DNA from: Methylobacterium sp. E-065
GTDB taxonomy: Bacteria > Pseudomonadota > Alphaproteobacteria > Rhizobiales > Beijerinckiaceae
Reading direction: 5' to 3'
Assembly: GCF_022829605.1 (NCBI RefSeq)
Contig: NZ_JAKSYD010000074.1
Location: forward strand, 102,942 to 166,941
Length of the DNA: 64,000 nt
The notes beneath the pieces are model-generated. The model was not told where the DNA came from. It ran no database searches and saw only the letters and a list, made by a program, of their open reading frames with translations. Positions 55,901-64,000 of this stretch are shown here, piece by piece. Made by a program: the position numbers and the translations under genes. Every line of letters starts with the position of its first letter. Position 1 is the stretch's first letter.

Positions 55901-56078
55901 GGATGGCTGACAGCGCCCGGGTGGCGCGGCGGGTCGGCAGGTAGAGGGTGACGGCAGCCAGCGCCAGCGGATCGCTCGCCACCGGCCCGACGAGTTGGCC
56001 GGAGAGCAGCGCCTCGGCCAACGTCGGCAGGAACGGGACACCGCGGGTGATGGTGAAGACGGCCTGTCGAGCGGGCAT
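52914..56078 (-). CDS. addB: Double-strand break repair helicase/nuclease subunit AddB
   Basis: This 1054-aa AddB subunit of the alphaproteobacterial AddAB complex processes DNA double-strand breaks for RecA-mediated repair. The N-terminus (VFTITRGVPFLPTLAEALLS and TLYLPTRRATRALSAILAER) lacks a Walker A motif, as in this family. The C-terminal RecB-type nuclease (about 760-1000) has RGSLVHEVFAEFARRH and the DXnDYK active site, ending VDYKTGAPPSAKMIF. ATG 56078 (MPARQAVFTITRG) is the start; the frame open to 56264 runs through repeat DNA. AddA is probably elsewhere; none is seen in the window. Confidence 0.95.
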   Translation of the reverse strand: MPARQAVFTITRGVPFLPTLAEALLSGQLVGPVASDPLALAAVTLYLPTRRATRALSAILAERLGRDAPGQATLLPRMIPLGEADEAELDLAAEPLLEANADPLSAPMAPLERRLILARLVQAWARTVDRTLLPLDAEVPFLVPSSPADAIGLAGDLERLMDALTVEGLPWSEIGAAVEAEYSRYFGLTLDFVQIAAENWPKLLAERGLADPVARARGLILAEERRLSRGVTQDPVIVAGSLGSVPATARLIAAVAKLPRGAVVLPGLDLDLDAAGWDGIDTGEGFTRIIAHGHPQAVPHRLLGPDNLNLARSEIVALGEPDPGQVARAALLSQALRPADTTDAWAALDPSERDTNARLGLDGLALVEAADEREEALIAAVALREALQTPGATAALVTPDRGLAGRVAVELLRWGIVAEDSAGLALAGSPAGRLARLAAELAADLARKQADAIPARLIALLSHPMVQLGLPRADVVRGAAALEIGLLRGPVPAPGFSGLRNALAAERAGPPEHRPRAKRRLKDIDWDLAADLLDRLDHVFEDFPGPDGAGDCDLVTTAARHREACDRLVSGPEDAPQTESDGSLSCLDALFDDLELAEPGLMPGRFDDYATFFTSLARERVVACSGEAPHPRLRILGLLEARLLSVDRVVLGGLDEGVWPVRTLTDAFLNRPMRERVGLNPPERRIGQMAHDFVQALGCRDAVITRALKREGAPTVPSRLIQRLRALAGDTNWDAVLVAGRRLAGLAARLDAAPVQPRLKRPAPKPDPALFPRSLSVTEIETLVRDPYSIFARHVLGLDPLDPLAAAPGVATRGSLVHEVFAEFARRHPRDLPRDATERLFDLALNAFAEIEAEYPNLYAEWWPRYQRMAGAYLDWEAQRRPGLTQIHPEVSGRWVIPMGRESFTLRARADRIELRPDGSACIVDYKTGAPPSAKMIFSGFSPQLTLEAAMLMHGAFADLPKVKTPPDLLYIHASGGRKPFLPLPVKPPRGEARDVAAIVTEHAERLRDLIARFMTGDAAYTARPYPQYASKYGSYDHLARVLEWSLAGDESGE

Positions 56079-56207
56079 GGGCGGAGTTCTACGCCCCCGG
56101 CGGGGTTCCGGACAGGGGGCGATGGGCCGCTGCGTGTGCCGGGCCGTTCGTTTCGCGCGCCTCCCCCCGCAGACGGTACGACATTCACGCTTCGCTGGCC
56201 GAGAGGC

Positions 56208-56330
56208 CCTCTCCTCCCCCTTGCGGGGAGGAGTTGGAGGTGGGGGTGTCGCAGGAGGCACCATTGCGCCTCATCCTGAGCCACCCCCACCCCTGACCCC
56301 TCCCTGTGAGGGGGAGGGAAAAGCGCTTTA
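56208..56330. repeat. Interspersed repeat upstream of addB
   Basis: The sequence CCTCTCCTCCCCCTTGCGGG then GAGGAGTTGGAGGTGGGGGT is mirrored by CCACCCCCACCCCTGACCCC then TCCCTGTGAGGGGGAGGG, with a spacer of about 35 bases. The first and last parts are each short palindromes (CCTCCCC/GGGGAGG type). This is the layout of a mobile or expanded intergenic repeat. It sits in the 494-bp gap 56079-56572. Confidence 0.55.
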
Positions 56331-56348
56331 AACTGTGAGGGTTCGACT

Positions 56349-56572
56349 TTAGAGTAAGAAGTGCAAATCCGCTCGTTGCGGGGGGGGCTGCGCCTGACCG
56401 GTGTCCTTACGCTCGCTTACGCTCGCGTCGAGCGGTCGCCCGTCATTGAAGACAAGAAAATCCTGTTCGAACTTTTCAGCCGTGTAGGCGCCGAAAACGG
56501 TGCGCGGCAGGCGGGGATCCTCCGGATCGGCCAGCAGCGGGATTAGATCGTCTACGCGTCCTGCGGGGTCGG
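56349..56572 (-). other. Possible coding fragment downstream of the symporter
   Basis: After the symporter stop the minus strand has an uninterrupted frame to 56349, including LIPLLADPEDPRLPRTVFGA then YTAEKFEQDFLVFNDGRPLD. The composition is protein-like (acidic, balanced), but there is no start codon with a ribosome site in the frame and no family I recognise. It may be the relic of a gene or chance. The plus-strand frame over the same bases looks less convincing. Confidence 0.25.
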
Positions 56573-57955
56573 TCAGACCCCGATCCACTTCATCGCGATG
56601 ATCGTGCCCGTCACGGTGAGCGCGCCGCCGATGCGGGTCGCGATCTGCGCGAAGGGCATCAGCGCCATCCGGTTCGCCGCCGTGAGGATCGCGACATCGC
56701 CGGTGCCGCCCTGGCCGCTGTGGCAGGCGTTCACGATGGCGGTCTCGATCGGGTACATCCCGAGCCAGCGCCCGACGAAGAAGCCGGTGGTCATCAGCGT
56801 CGCCACGGTCGACACGATGGTGATCAGGTTCACCAGCGTGAACGCGGCCATCAGCTCGTGCCAGGGGGTGAGCGCCACGCCGATGGCGAAGAGCAGCGGA
56901 TAGGTCATCGAGACCTGCACGAACTTGTAGACCACGAAGCCGCCGGCCTGGAGATGGGGCGACACAGCGCTGGCAAGCTTGGCGAACACCGCCAGGAACA
57001 GCATCGCCACCGGCGCCGGCAGGCCGACCAGGTGGTGGGCCATGACGCCGAGCAGGTAGAGCGTGATGGCGGTCAGCCCCGCGGCGCCGATCGTGGCGGG
57101 ATCGATCTGGCCCCGCGCCGCCTCGGACTTGGCCTGGGCGTCGCTGGACTTGAGGCCGTCCGAGTCCGGCTGGAGCCGGCCCTCGCCGGTGAGGTGGGGA
57201 TAGCGCTTGCCCACCGAGTTCAGGGTGCCCGCGAAGATGATCGCGGTGAGCGAGCCCAGCATCACCGGCGGCAGGACCTGGGCGAAGATCACGCCCTGCT
57301 GCTGGCCGAGGATCGCCGCGTAGCCGATCGACAGCGGGATCGCTCCCTCGCCGACGCCCCCGGCCATGATCGGCACCACGATGAAGAAGAAGGTCTTGTA
57401 GGGGCCGAGGCCGAGCAGCGTGCCGACCAGCGTACCCACGATGGCCGCCGCCACCGAACCGGTCGCCAGCGGCGCGAAGATCTTGAGGAAGCCCTTGATC
57501 AGGACCTCCCGGTCCATGCCGAGGATCGAGCCGACGATGATCGTGGCGATGTAGATGTAGAGGAAGTTGGTGAACTTGGTGAAGTCGGTGATCGCCTTCA
57601 CCATCTGCGGTGGGACGAGCGCGTAGTAGACCAGCGCCGAGGGGATGAAGGTCGCGAAGATCGCGCCCGCACCGATATTCCGGAGGATCGGGATGCGCTT
57701 GCCGATCTCCGCGCAGGTGAAGCCGCCCATCACCAGCACGGCGATCATGGTCGGCCCATCCGGCTTGATCTCGCCCTCCTGGACGAGGATCACGATCAGC
57801 GCCGCCAGGATGACGTAGACCGGCAGCGGTATGATGCCGATCTTGGTGTCGACGAGGCGCCACCAGCGATCCGGCCAGAACCGGGCCGGGCGCCTCTCCT
57901 CGACCCGTGTCTCGACCGCTGACGGGATCGGCCTTGGCGAGGCGGTGCTGGTCAT
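56573..57955 (-). CDS. 2-hydroxycarboxylate (citrate/malate) symporter
   Basis: This 460-aa membrane transporter belongs to the 2HCT family (CitS, MaeN, CimH). The two GGXG re-entrant loops are visible: FFIVVPIMAGGVGEGAIPLS and the C-terminal CHSGQGGTGDVAILTAANRM. About eleven helices surround them. The family exchanges or symports malate or citrate with sodium or protons. A soluble proline-rich lead (about 30 residues) precedes the first helix. It is a lone minus-strand gene; no sensor kinase of the CitAB type is nearby. Confidence 0.94.
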   Translation of the reverse strand: MTSTASPRPIPSAVETRVEERRPARFWPDRWWRLVDTKIGIIPLPVYVILAALIVILVQEGEIKPDGPTMIAVLVMGGFTCAEIGKRIPILRNIGAGAIFATFIPSALVYYALVPPQMVKAITDFTKFTNFLYIYIATIIVGSILGMDREVLIKGFLKIFAPLATGSVAAAIVGTLVGTLLGLGPYKTFFFIVVPIMAGGVGEGAIPLSIGYAAILGQQQGVIFAQVLPPVMLGSLTAIIFAGTLNSVGKRYPHLTGEGRLQPDSDGLKSSDAQAKSEAARGQIDPATIGAAGLTAITLYLLGVMAHHLVGLPAPVAMLFLAVFAKLASAVSPHLQAGGFVVYKFVQVSMTYPLLFAIGVALTPWHELMAAFTLVNLITIVSTVATLMTTGFFVGRWLGMYPIETAIVNACHSGQGGTGDVAILTAANRMALMPFAQIATRIGGALTVTGTIIAMKWIGV

Positions 57956-58241
57956 GGACGTCCCCCCGGATGCCTCTCAACGCGTCGGCAATTCACGGCC
58001 TCCGCGCATGATTTCGCGCCGGCCGATAACCGTCGCGTCACGTCACGACCCGCACAGCCGGCGGAAATAAAGTGACATTCGGCGTATCAGTGCGGGCGGA
58101 GGGCGGCAACGCGCTGCCGGGAACAAAGAGCCCGACCTGTTCCGCGGGTGGGGATTAAAAACGCACGCACCACGAGGGCGATACAGGCCGCCGGGTCCTT
58201 CGCGGCGCGCGGACGCTCACCCCGGCGAGGCCCGTGCCCAC
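57956..58241. other. Symporter upstream region, no gene seen
   Basis: The 360-bp gap from 57956 to 58315 includes the start region of the symporter and the terminator of the porin array (given separately). GC-rich, no convincing ORF in any frame; presumably symporter promoter. Confidence 0.5.
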
Positions 58242-58270
58242 GAAGAAAGGCCCGGCGCAGAGCCGGGCCT
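58242..58270 (-). terminator. Terminator after the frameshifted porin
   Basis: A 9-bp stem AGGCCCGGC (58248-58256) with GCCGGGCCT (58262-58270) around GCAGA lies 45 bases past the porin stop and runs on the minus strand into TTTCTTCG. Confidence 0.8.
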
Positions 58271-58315
58271 GATTGGTGTTGGCGTCGACGGGAGTTCCCC
58301 CGCCGACGCAGGGGA

Positions 58316-59907
58316 TCAGAAGTCGCGCTGGACGCGGAACCGGACGTGGGTCATCGAATCCTGCGTGGCGGTCCGAACCGCGAAGGTACCGTTGTTGATG
58401 CCGGCCACGTTGGCATAGGCCGTCGGGCTCTTGTCGGAGTCGATCACCCGACCGTTCTTGACGCCCATCTGGGTGTAGAAGGCCTCGACGCCGATATCGA
58501 GATCGGCCACCAGATGAGGCTCGCGCCGGCCGCGACCTGGTAGGTATCGCGCAGGGCTTGGCTGAGCTGGTAGAACCGGGTGCCCGGGACGCCGACGGCG
58601 TTCACGCCGAAGCCGCCCGTGCCGTTCGCACTCGCGAGGCCGTACAGGGCTCCCTGGGCCAAGCGGGCACCGGCGGAGAAATCCTGCTCGCCGTAAGAGG
58701 CGAAGACGGCTGAGCGCCACTCGGGCGACCAGTAGTGCAGGAACGACGCGACCGCCGAGAAACTGGTCGAGGTCTGGAGCTGGCCGGTGAACGGGTTGAT
58801 CGACGCGTCCGCGAAGTACTGCTCGAACTTCTGCGTGTCGAAGCCCGTGTTGGATTGCCTGTAGCAACCCGCGATCATGCAGTACCCGGTGTAGCTCTGG
58901 GCACCGTTGGCGTAGGCACCCTGCAGATAGAGGGTGTCGCCGGAAGCGATCGCGGGCAGGTTGATCTTCACGCCGCCCTGGACGCCCCAGCCCTGGACCG
59001 AACGGGTGTGCGGGATGCCGGTGAGCACGCCGCCCGTGCCGGCCGCGGTCGCGGTCGACAGGTTGCCGACATTGATCTCGTGCGTGGCGGCGGAGAGCTG
59101 CGCGGAGCCCCAGGCCTGATCGACCCGCAGGGCAGCGACGAAGTCAGGCAGCCTTGAGCGCTGGATCGGATCGACGTTGCCATAGCGCGTCGGCAGATTG
59201 TTGGCGTAGGCCACGAACACGGGGCTCACCGGCGGCCCGGAGAGCGGCGCGAAGACCGGCGAGCGGGTGTAGACCGGGTCTTCGACCGAGAGCGTCGCCG
59301 AAAGGCCGTCTCCGAAGGTCGCCGTGTAGGCGAGCAGGTTGGTGGACGAATTATCGGATCCCGAGGTTGCGCCGTAATACTCGAAGTCGTGGGCGTAGAA
59401 ATCGAAGAACGACGACGCGCGGCCGGCGGTCAGCCCGGCGAACTGGATAAACGCCTTGTCGACGTTCACGTATTGCTGCACGCGGCCCGCCTCGTCGACG
59501 CCGGTGGCGCCGTAGGCCTGGCCGATGCGCAGCATGGTCCCGGAGTGGACCACGCCGGTACGGGAGGCGGCATCGAGCCGCGCGAAGGCGCGGAGCGCGC
59601 CGTAGGCGGTCTGGGTGCGCGCATCGAGATTGATGCGCAGCAGGCCGCGATACCCCGACGTGTCGCCGCTGGCGCCCGGCTGCCGGCTGGACGCGGTCTG
59701 GTAGGCCCCCTCGAACCGGGCGCGGCCCGAGATGCGCAGGCAGGTGTCGGTCCCGGGAATGTAGAAGAAGCCGGCCCCGTAGGCGGTGCAGACGCGGACG
59801 TACTCGATCGGCGCGGCCTTCTTGACCGGCAGGTCAGCCGCCTGCGCGGCACCCGTCATCGCGAAGGCCGCGGCGGATCCGAGCAGGATATGCTTGAATG
59901 ATGTCAT
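58316..59907 (-). pseudogene. Porin (alphaproteobacterial type), frameshifted near the C-terminus
   Basis: From ATG 59907 the gene encodes a signal peptide (MTSFKHILLGSAAAFAMTGA) and a mature porin beginning ADLPVKKAAPIEYVRVCTAY and GAGFFYIPGTDTCLRISGRA, followed by about 430 residues of trimeric-porin beta barrel. After SLIWWP the frame is lost and ends at 58444. A second frame resumes with DLDIGVEAFYTQMGVKNGRV and ends in RVQRDF at 58316-58318. Relative to the next porin there is a 7-base deletion between about 58500 and 58514. The truncated protein would lack its final strands and the terminal Phe needed for BAM-mediated assembly. Confidence 0.85.
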
Positions 59908-60479
59908 TGAATTCCCCAGAGCTTAAAATTCCACGACGGCCGATTTCCAAGCCAATTGAATTTTTGGCAGTATTCTCCTGCCTTGTTTTATGATAGATGA
60001 TAATTTCTACGATCAGATCGCAGATTTTATCTCTTCGATCATCCTGATGCCCGGCAAAATTATCGGCAACGGCGAATCATATTTCAATTTTATCTTGGGC
60101 TTATCTGTTGCTTAGGTGCAACAAAACATAGATTATCTTCAACTTATGTATAGCTTAAATGAGATGGTGCGAACTTTTGTGTATTTTGCTTCTCTTGTCG
60201 GCAGTGAAAATTATTAGCCGGAGCAGATCGGCGGATAAATGTTGTGATTTTTGCGGATCACACGGTCGCTTCAGGGAGCGGGTCGCTCCCCTGACCACGT
60301 TCGCACCGTGCTGCGCGCCGCCTGTCGATCGGCGCGACCGGCTAAAAGCCCTGAAACTTGGCTGTGATTCGCTCGCCGCGTTGAAAAGCAGCGATCGCGC
60401 GACTCGGCATCCCCGAATCGCAGTCCATGCCGGCACCGCGGAGGCGCGCGCAGCGGGCGGCCATGCCCAGCACCGTCAT
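59908..60479. other. AT-rich porin upstream region
   Basis: No gene is supported in this stretch. It contains a marked AT-rich block at about 59930-60200 (TTTATGATAGATGATAATTTC and similar), which stands out in this GC-rich genome and is expected of the promoter of the first porin gene. A plus-strand open frame at 60159 has no protein-like composition. Confidence 0.5.
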
Positions 60480-60505
60480 AAAAAAGGCCCGGCATGGCCA
60501 GGCCT
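60480..60505 (-). terminator. Terminator after the second porin
   Basis: AGGCCCGGC (60485-60493) pairs with GCCAGGCCT (60497-60505) with one mismatch around ATG. The minus strand continues into TTTTTTATG. It resembles the terminators of the other two porins. Confidence 0.8.
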
Positions 60506-60564
60506 GAAAGTCATGCTGCACGGGGCCGGCGTCGGGACCGAAATCCCGGCGCCGGGCTCTTGGA

Positions 60565-62196
60565 TCAGAAGTCGCGTTGGACGCGCAGGCGAACCGAGGA
60601 GACAGAGTCCTGGGTGACCGTCCGCGGCACAAACGTTCCGGCGTTGATCCCGGCGACGTTGCTGTAGGCCGTCGGACTCTCGTCCTTGTCGATCACCCGA
60701 CCGTTCTTGACGCCGATCTGCGTGTAGTAGCCCTCGACGCCGATATCGAGGTCCTTGACGGGCGACCAGATCAGGCTCGCACCGGCGACGATCTGGTAGG
60801 TGTTCCGCAGCGCCTCGCTCAGGTAGTAGAACCGCGTACCAGGGGCGCCGACCACGAGGTTGCCACCGATATTGGCCAGGGACGAGGCCACGCCCTGGGC
60901 GGCGCGGGCGCTCTGCGAGAAGCTCTGCTCGCCGTAGCTGGAGAACACGGCCGAACGCCATTCCGGGGTCCAGTAGTGCAGATAGGACCCGACCACCGTG
61001 AAGCTCTGCGATGTCTGCAGCTGCCCGGTGAACGGGTTGATCGTCGCGTCGGCGAAGAACTGGTTGAACTTCTGGCCCTGAAGGGTCGCAGTGGTCTGCG
61101 TGTACGAGCCGGTGAATGACGAGTAACCGGTGTAGAGCTGAGCGCCCTCGCCATAGGCACCCTGCAGGTACAGGGCGTCGCCCGGAGCGATGAACGGTGC
61201 GTTGACCTTCAGGCCACCCTGAACGGCCCAGCCCTGGGTGTTCCGGGCATGCTCGATCGGCGCGATCGGCTGACCGGACGCCTGACTCTCGTTGCCGACG
61301 TTGAGTTCATGGGTCGCGGCGGTGAGCTGGGCCGAACCCCAGGCCTGGTCGAGGCGCAGCGCACCGACGAAGTCGGGCAGGCGCGTACGCTGGATGGTGT
61401 CGACGTAGCCGTAGCCGGTCGGGAGGCCGCGGGTGTTGTAGGTGATGAAGACCGGCGTCGGCTGGTTGGTGACCGCCAGGACCGCCACACCGCCGATCCC
61501 GCCATTCGTGGCGACGCCGACACTGTAGGGCGAGAAGATCGGGGTACGGCGGTAGATCGGGTCTTCGACCGAGAGCGTCGCCGACAGGCCATTACCAAAC
61601 GTAGCCGTGTAGGCCAGCAGGTTCGTAGAAGCGACATCCGACCCCGCGGAAGCACCGGCGAACTCGAAATCGTGCGCGTAGAAGTCGAAGAACGAGGAAG
61701 CGCGACCGGCGGTCAGGCCAGCGAACTGGATGAACGCCTTGTCGACGTTCACGTACTGCGAGTCGCGGCCGAAGCTGTCGTTGCCGAGGCCGGGATAGGC
61801 CTGGCCGATCCGCTGCTGCGTGCCGGACTGGCCGACGCCGGAATAGCCGGTGCGTGCGCCGGCATCGAGGCGGGTGAAGGCGCGGAGCGTGCCGTAGGCG
61901 GTCTGGGTGCGGGCATCGAGGTTGATGCGCATCCGGCCCTGGTATCCCGACGTGTCGCCATTACCGGTCCCGCGCGAGTTGCTGGGCATGTACCCGCCCT
62001 CGAACCGGGCGCGGCCCGAGATGCGCAGGCAGGTGTCGGTGCCGGGGATGTAGAAGAAGCCGGCACCGTAGGCGGTGCAGACGCGGACGTACTCGATCGG
62101 CACGGCCTTCTTGACCGGCAGATCGGCTGCGTGCGCGGCGCCCACTGCCGCGAACGCGGCGGAAGAACCGAGCAACGAGCTCTTCAAGAGCTTCAT
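60565..62196 (-). CDS. Porin, alphaproteobacterial type (intact)
   Basis: This 543-aa outer-membrane porin has a signal peptide (MKLLKSSLLGSSAAFAAVGA then AHA), the mature start ADLPVKKAVPIEYVRVCTAY, a long barrel region, and ends RVQRDF with the C-terminal Phe expected for outer-membrane assembly. Its C-terminal strands DLDIGVEGYYTQIGVKNGRV are the intact counterpart of the frameshifted neighbour. ATG 62196 has GGAGATAT just upstream; the frame is open to 62232. It forms a channel for small solutes. Substrate preference is unknown. Confidence 0.94.
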   Translation of the reverse strand: MKLLKSSLLGSSAAFAAVGAAHAADLPVKKAVPIEYVRVCTAYGAGFFYIPGTDTCLRISGRARFEGGYMPSNSRGTGNGDTSGYQGRMRINLDARTQTAYGTLRAFTRLDAGARTGYSGVGQSGTQQRIGQAYPGLGNDSFGRDSQYVNVDKAFIQFAGLTAGRASSFFDFYAHDFEFAGASAGSDVASTNLLAYTATFGNGLSATLSVEDPIYRRTPIFSPYSVGVATNGGIGGVAVLAVTNQPTPVFITYNTRGLPTGYGYVDTIQRTRLPDFVGALRLDQAWGSAQLTAATHELNVGNESQASGQPIAPIEHARNTQGWAVQGGLKVNAPFIAPGDALYLQGAYGEGAQLYTGYSSFTGSYTQTTATLQGQKFNQFFADATINPFTGQLQTSQSFTVVGSYLHYWTPEWRSAVFSSYGEQSFSQSARAAQGVASSLANIGGNLVVGAPGTRFYYLSEALRNTYQIVAGASLIWSPVKDLDIGVEGYYTQIGVKNGRVIDKDESPTAYSNVAGINAGTFVPRTVTQDSVSSVRLRVQRDF

Positions 62197-63053
62197 ATAT
62201 ATCTCCAAGGATTCGAGACCCGATATCGCCATCCACGCAGTCTATTTCTGCGCTAATAGCTTATTTTTGCACAACTCGCCTGTTGATGGCAAAGCCGTTC
62301 GGGACCCCGAGGTCGAGATGCACCGATGCGTGAGCACATTGTGCAAACGACGTCGCATCCGCAACTTTGATCGACGCTAAACAATAGTGTTGGCGGAAAG
62401 CGTTGTATGCTTGCCACAAAACTAAGACTTACATTTAAGCGAGTCAGTTTTCTGATTTATGATTTTTCGATAATTACCAACGACGTATTATTTTATCTAT
62501 CTTGTTTTGAGCAGCAGAAGTGCAATTCAGGTGGCCATTGTTTTGTCGCGGTCTACGGCGCGCCCGAACCGCGACGGCACGGTCGCGGCGGCGCTGATCT
62601 GCACCCTAGGCGGGCAACGCCCACCTCTGCGCACAACCGATTTGTAAATGACGTCGCCACCGCGGATCCCACGCGGAGTGCCTAGCGATTCTGATTCTCG
62701 ACCGGATCGCGGCGCGACCGCGCTTTGCGTCAGGGATGCTCGCATCGCGCGCCTGCGCGGCCACCCCTTGGAGCCGCGGCTCGGCTCACCTTGCGCCGAG
62801 GGGCAAACGCCACCGGGCTGCCAAAGCGGCCCGGGCGAGGAGTCCGACAGGTATCGTCAAGGATGCTGCCCCGCGCTGATCCGGCCCGCGCAAACACGGA
62901 AAATCCGGGTCGCAACGCTCCGGTTCAGCATCGGCGGGAATTTGCGCCGCGCTGGCCCGGTCCCGCGTACGGCGCCATTGGGCCTCAAGGCGGCGCGGAT
63001 GCGCTCGGCCTTACCTACGGTACGCGCGGGATCGTCGAACCACCCGGCGCAAC
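62197..63053. other. Porin gap: AT-rich promoter zone and GC-rich unassigned part
   Basis: Nothing gene-like is supported over this 857-bp gap. Bases about 62200-62520 are AT-rich (TTTCTGATTTATGATTTTTCG) and likely hold the promoter of the second porin. Bases about 62530-63050 return to high GC. ORFs there (both strands) are rich in Arg/Pro/Gly and look like shadows. The far end abuts the third porin's terminator. Confidence 0.5.
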
Positions 63054-63080
63054 AAAAAAGGCCCGGCCGAAGCCGAGCCT
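63054..63080 (-). terminator. Terminator after the third porin
   Basis: AGGCCCGGC (63059-63067) and GCCGAGCCT (63072-63080), loop CGAA, with one G-T pair. The minus strand continues TTTTTTG. The same AGGCCCGGC arm recurs in all three porin terminators. Confidence 0.85.
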
Positions 63081-63133
63081 TGCGCTGTGATGGATGAGGC
63101 AAGCGGCCGGGGCAGAAGCCCCGGCGCCTGGGA

Positions 63134-64000
63134 TCAGAAGTCGCGCTGGACGCGGAACCGGACCTGCGAGACCGAGTCCTGCGTGGCGGTACGGACCGCG
63201 AAGGTACCGTTGTTGATGCCGGCGACGTTGGCGTAGGCGGTCGGGCTCTTGTCGAGATCGATCGCCCGGCCGTTCTTCAGGCCGATCTGGGTGTAGAACG
63301 CCTCCACGCCGATATCGAGATCCTTGACCGGCGACCAGATGATGCTGCCACCTGCCACGAACTGGTAGGTGTCGCGCAGCGCCTGGCTCAGGTTGTAGAA
63401 CCGGGTGCCGGGCGTGCCGACGGCGTTGGCGCCGAACGGGTTGCTGCCGGCCAGCGTGCTGGTGAGGTTGTAGATCGCGCCCTGGGCGAGGCGTGCGCCC
63501 TGGCCGAAGCTCTGCTCGCCGTAGGAACCGAAGAAGGCCGAGCGCCACTCCGGCGACCAGTAGTGGAGGTACGACGCGACCGCCGTGAAGCTGGTCGAGG
63601 TCTGCAGCTGGCCGGTGAACGGGTTGACCGTCGCGTCAGCGAAGTACTGGGCGAACTTCTGGCCCTGGATGGTCGTGGTGCTCTGCGTGTACGAGCCGGT
63701 GTAGGAGGAGTAGCCGGTGTAGAGCTGCGCGCCTTCGCCGTAGGCACCCTGCAGGTACAGGGCGTCGCCCGGGGCGATGAACGGCGCGTTGATCTTCAGA
63801 CCGCCCTGCACCGCGAACCCTTGAACGTTGCGGGTATGCGCCGGGGCGACGATAGCGCCAGTACCGGTGCTGGCGGCGGTCGAGAGATTGCCGACGTTCA
63901 GCTCGTGGGTGGCGGCCGAGAGCTGGGCCGAACCCCAGGCCTGATCGAGGCGCACGACGCCGACGAAGTCGGGCAGGCGCGAGCGCTCGATGCTGTCGAT
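63134..64000 (-). CDS. Porin, alphaproteobacterial type (5' end outside window)
   Basis: The minus-strand frame runs off the right edge (its 5' part lies beyond 64000) and ends RVQRDF at 63134-63136. The visible 289 residues are the C-terminal half of a porin of the same family as the two downstream copies: RLPDFVGVVRLDQAWGSAQL, LYLQGAYGEGAQLYTGYSSY, NPFTGQLQTSTSFTAVASYL and DLDIGVEAFYTQIGLKNGRA. The final strand and terminal Phe are intact. It is the upstream member of a three-gene tandem array. Confidence 0.93.
   Translation of the reverse strand: MDSIERSRLPDFVGVVRLDQAWGSAQLSAATHELNVGNLSTAASTGTGAIVAPAHTRNVQGFAVQGGLKINAPFIAPGDALYLQGAYGEGAQLYTGYSSYTGSYTQSTTTIQGQKFAQYFADATVNPFTGQLQTSTSFTAVASYLHYWSPEWRSAFFGSYGEQSFGQGARLAQGAIYNLTSTLAGSNPFGANAVGTPGTRFYNLSQALRDTYQFVAGGSIIWSPVKDLDIGVEAFYTQIGLKNGRAIDLDKSPTAYANVAGINNGTFAVRTATQDSVSQVRFRVQRDF

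Noticed and set aside
62527..63102. Several ORFs of 60-150 codons between the second and third porins
   Set aside because: Arg/Pro/Gly-rich on both strands with no start context or domain; treated as shadows.

Overview
The window is about 64 kb of GC-rich chromosome from an alphaproteobacterium. A Hyphomicrobiales (Rhizobiales) member of the Methylobacterium type is the best guess. The support is a PII/GSII/GSI nitrogen cluster, a phaB-phaA operon opposite a PhaR regulator, the two-subunit AddB nuclease, porins of the alphaproteobacterial 'EYVRVC-AYGAGFFYIPG' family, and interspersed palindromes of a kind common in this order. The genus is inferred from these features and was not tested by any search.

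Layout. 1-2.4 kb: the 3' end of a glycosyltransferase gene, a few small decaying genes, and the wreck of a tyrosine integrase beside tRNA-Val, with a degenerate copy of the tRNA 3' half about 0.9 kb away. 2.4-9.8 kb: an Asp/Glu racemase, then the proteostasis block lon, clpX, clpP and tig, all on the minus strand, and tRNA-Leu. 9.9-17.5 kb: a multicopper-oxidase-fold protein without most copper ligands, the NAD(P)HX repair enzyme, and the nitrogen genes glnB, glnII (with a sigma-54 promoter) and glnA. 17.5-21 kb: an RNase D-like nuclease, a DUF985 cupin, a DMT exporter and three small envelope proteins, one of only 29 residues. 21.3-24.2 kb: polyhydroxyalkanoate genes phaB, phaA and phaR with a TGC-phased operator candidate. 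24.3-29.6 kb: rpmF, small secreted proteins and a PEP-carboxylase-like protein with an altered active site.

29.9-33.1 kb: a two-gene operon of a KaiC-like double ATPase and a hybrid histidine kinase, with no kaiA or kaiB in view. This is the most system-like unit in the window. 33.4-38.6 kb: an NfeD/SPFH membrane pair and a cassette of three tightly packed glycosyltransferases. 38.7-46.8 kb: an RND efflux pump (adaptor and permease, no TolC), small membrane proteins, a protein built on tandem 11-residue repeats, TspO and a cystathionine-type PLP enzyme. 47-58 kb: a chemoreceptor, an AEC transporter, glutaryl-CoA dehydrogenase, addB and a 2-hydroxycarboxylate symporter. 58.3-64 kb: three tandem porin paralogues on the minus strand, each followed by a similar hairpin terminator. 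The first has a 7-bp deletion that removes its C-terminal strands.

Most of the window is chromosomal housekeeping and envelope metabolism. The accessory-looking parts are the first 2.4 kb, the KaiC/kinase operon, the glycosyltransferase cassette and the porin array. Function calls rest on motifs read by eye. No database search was run.
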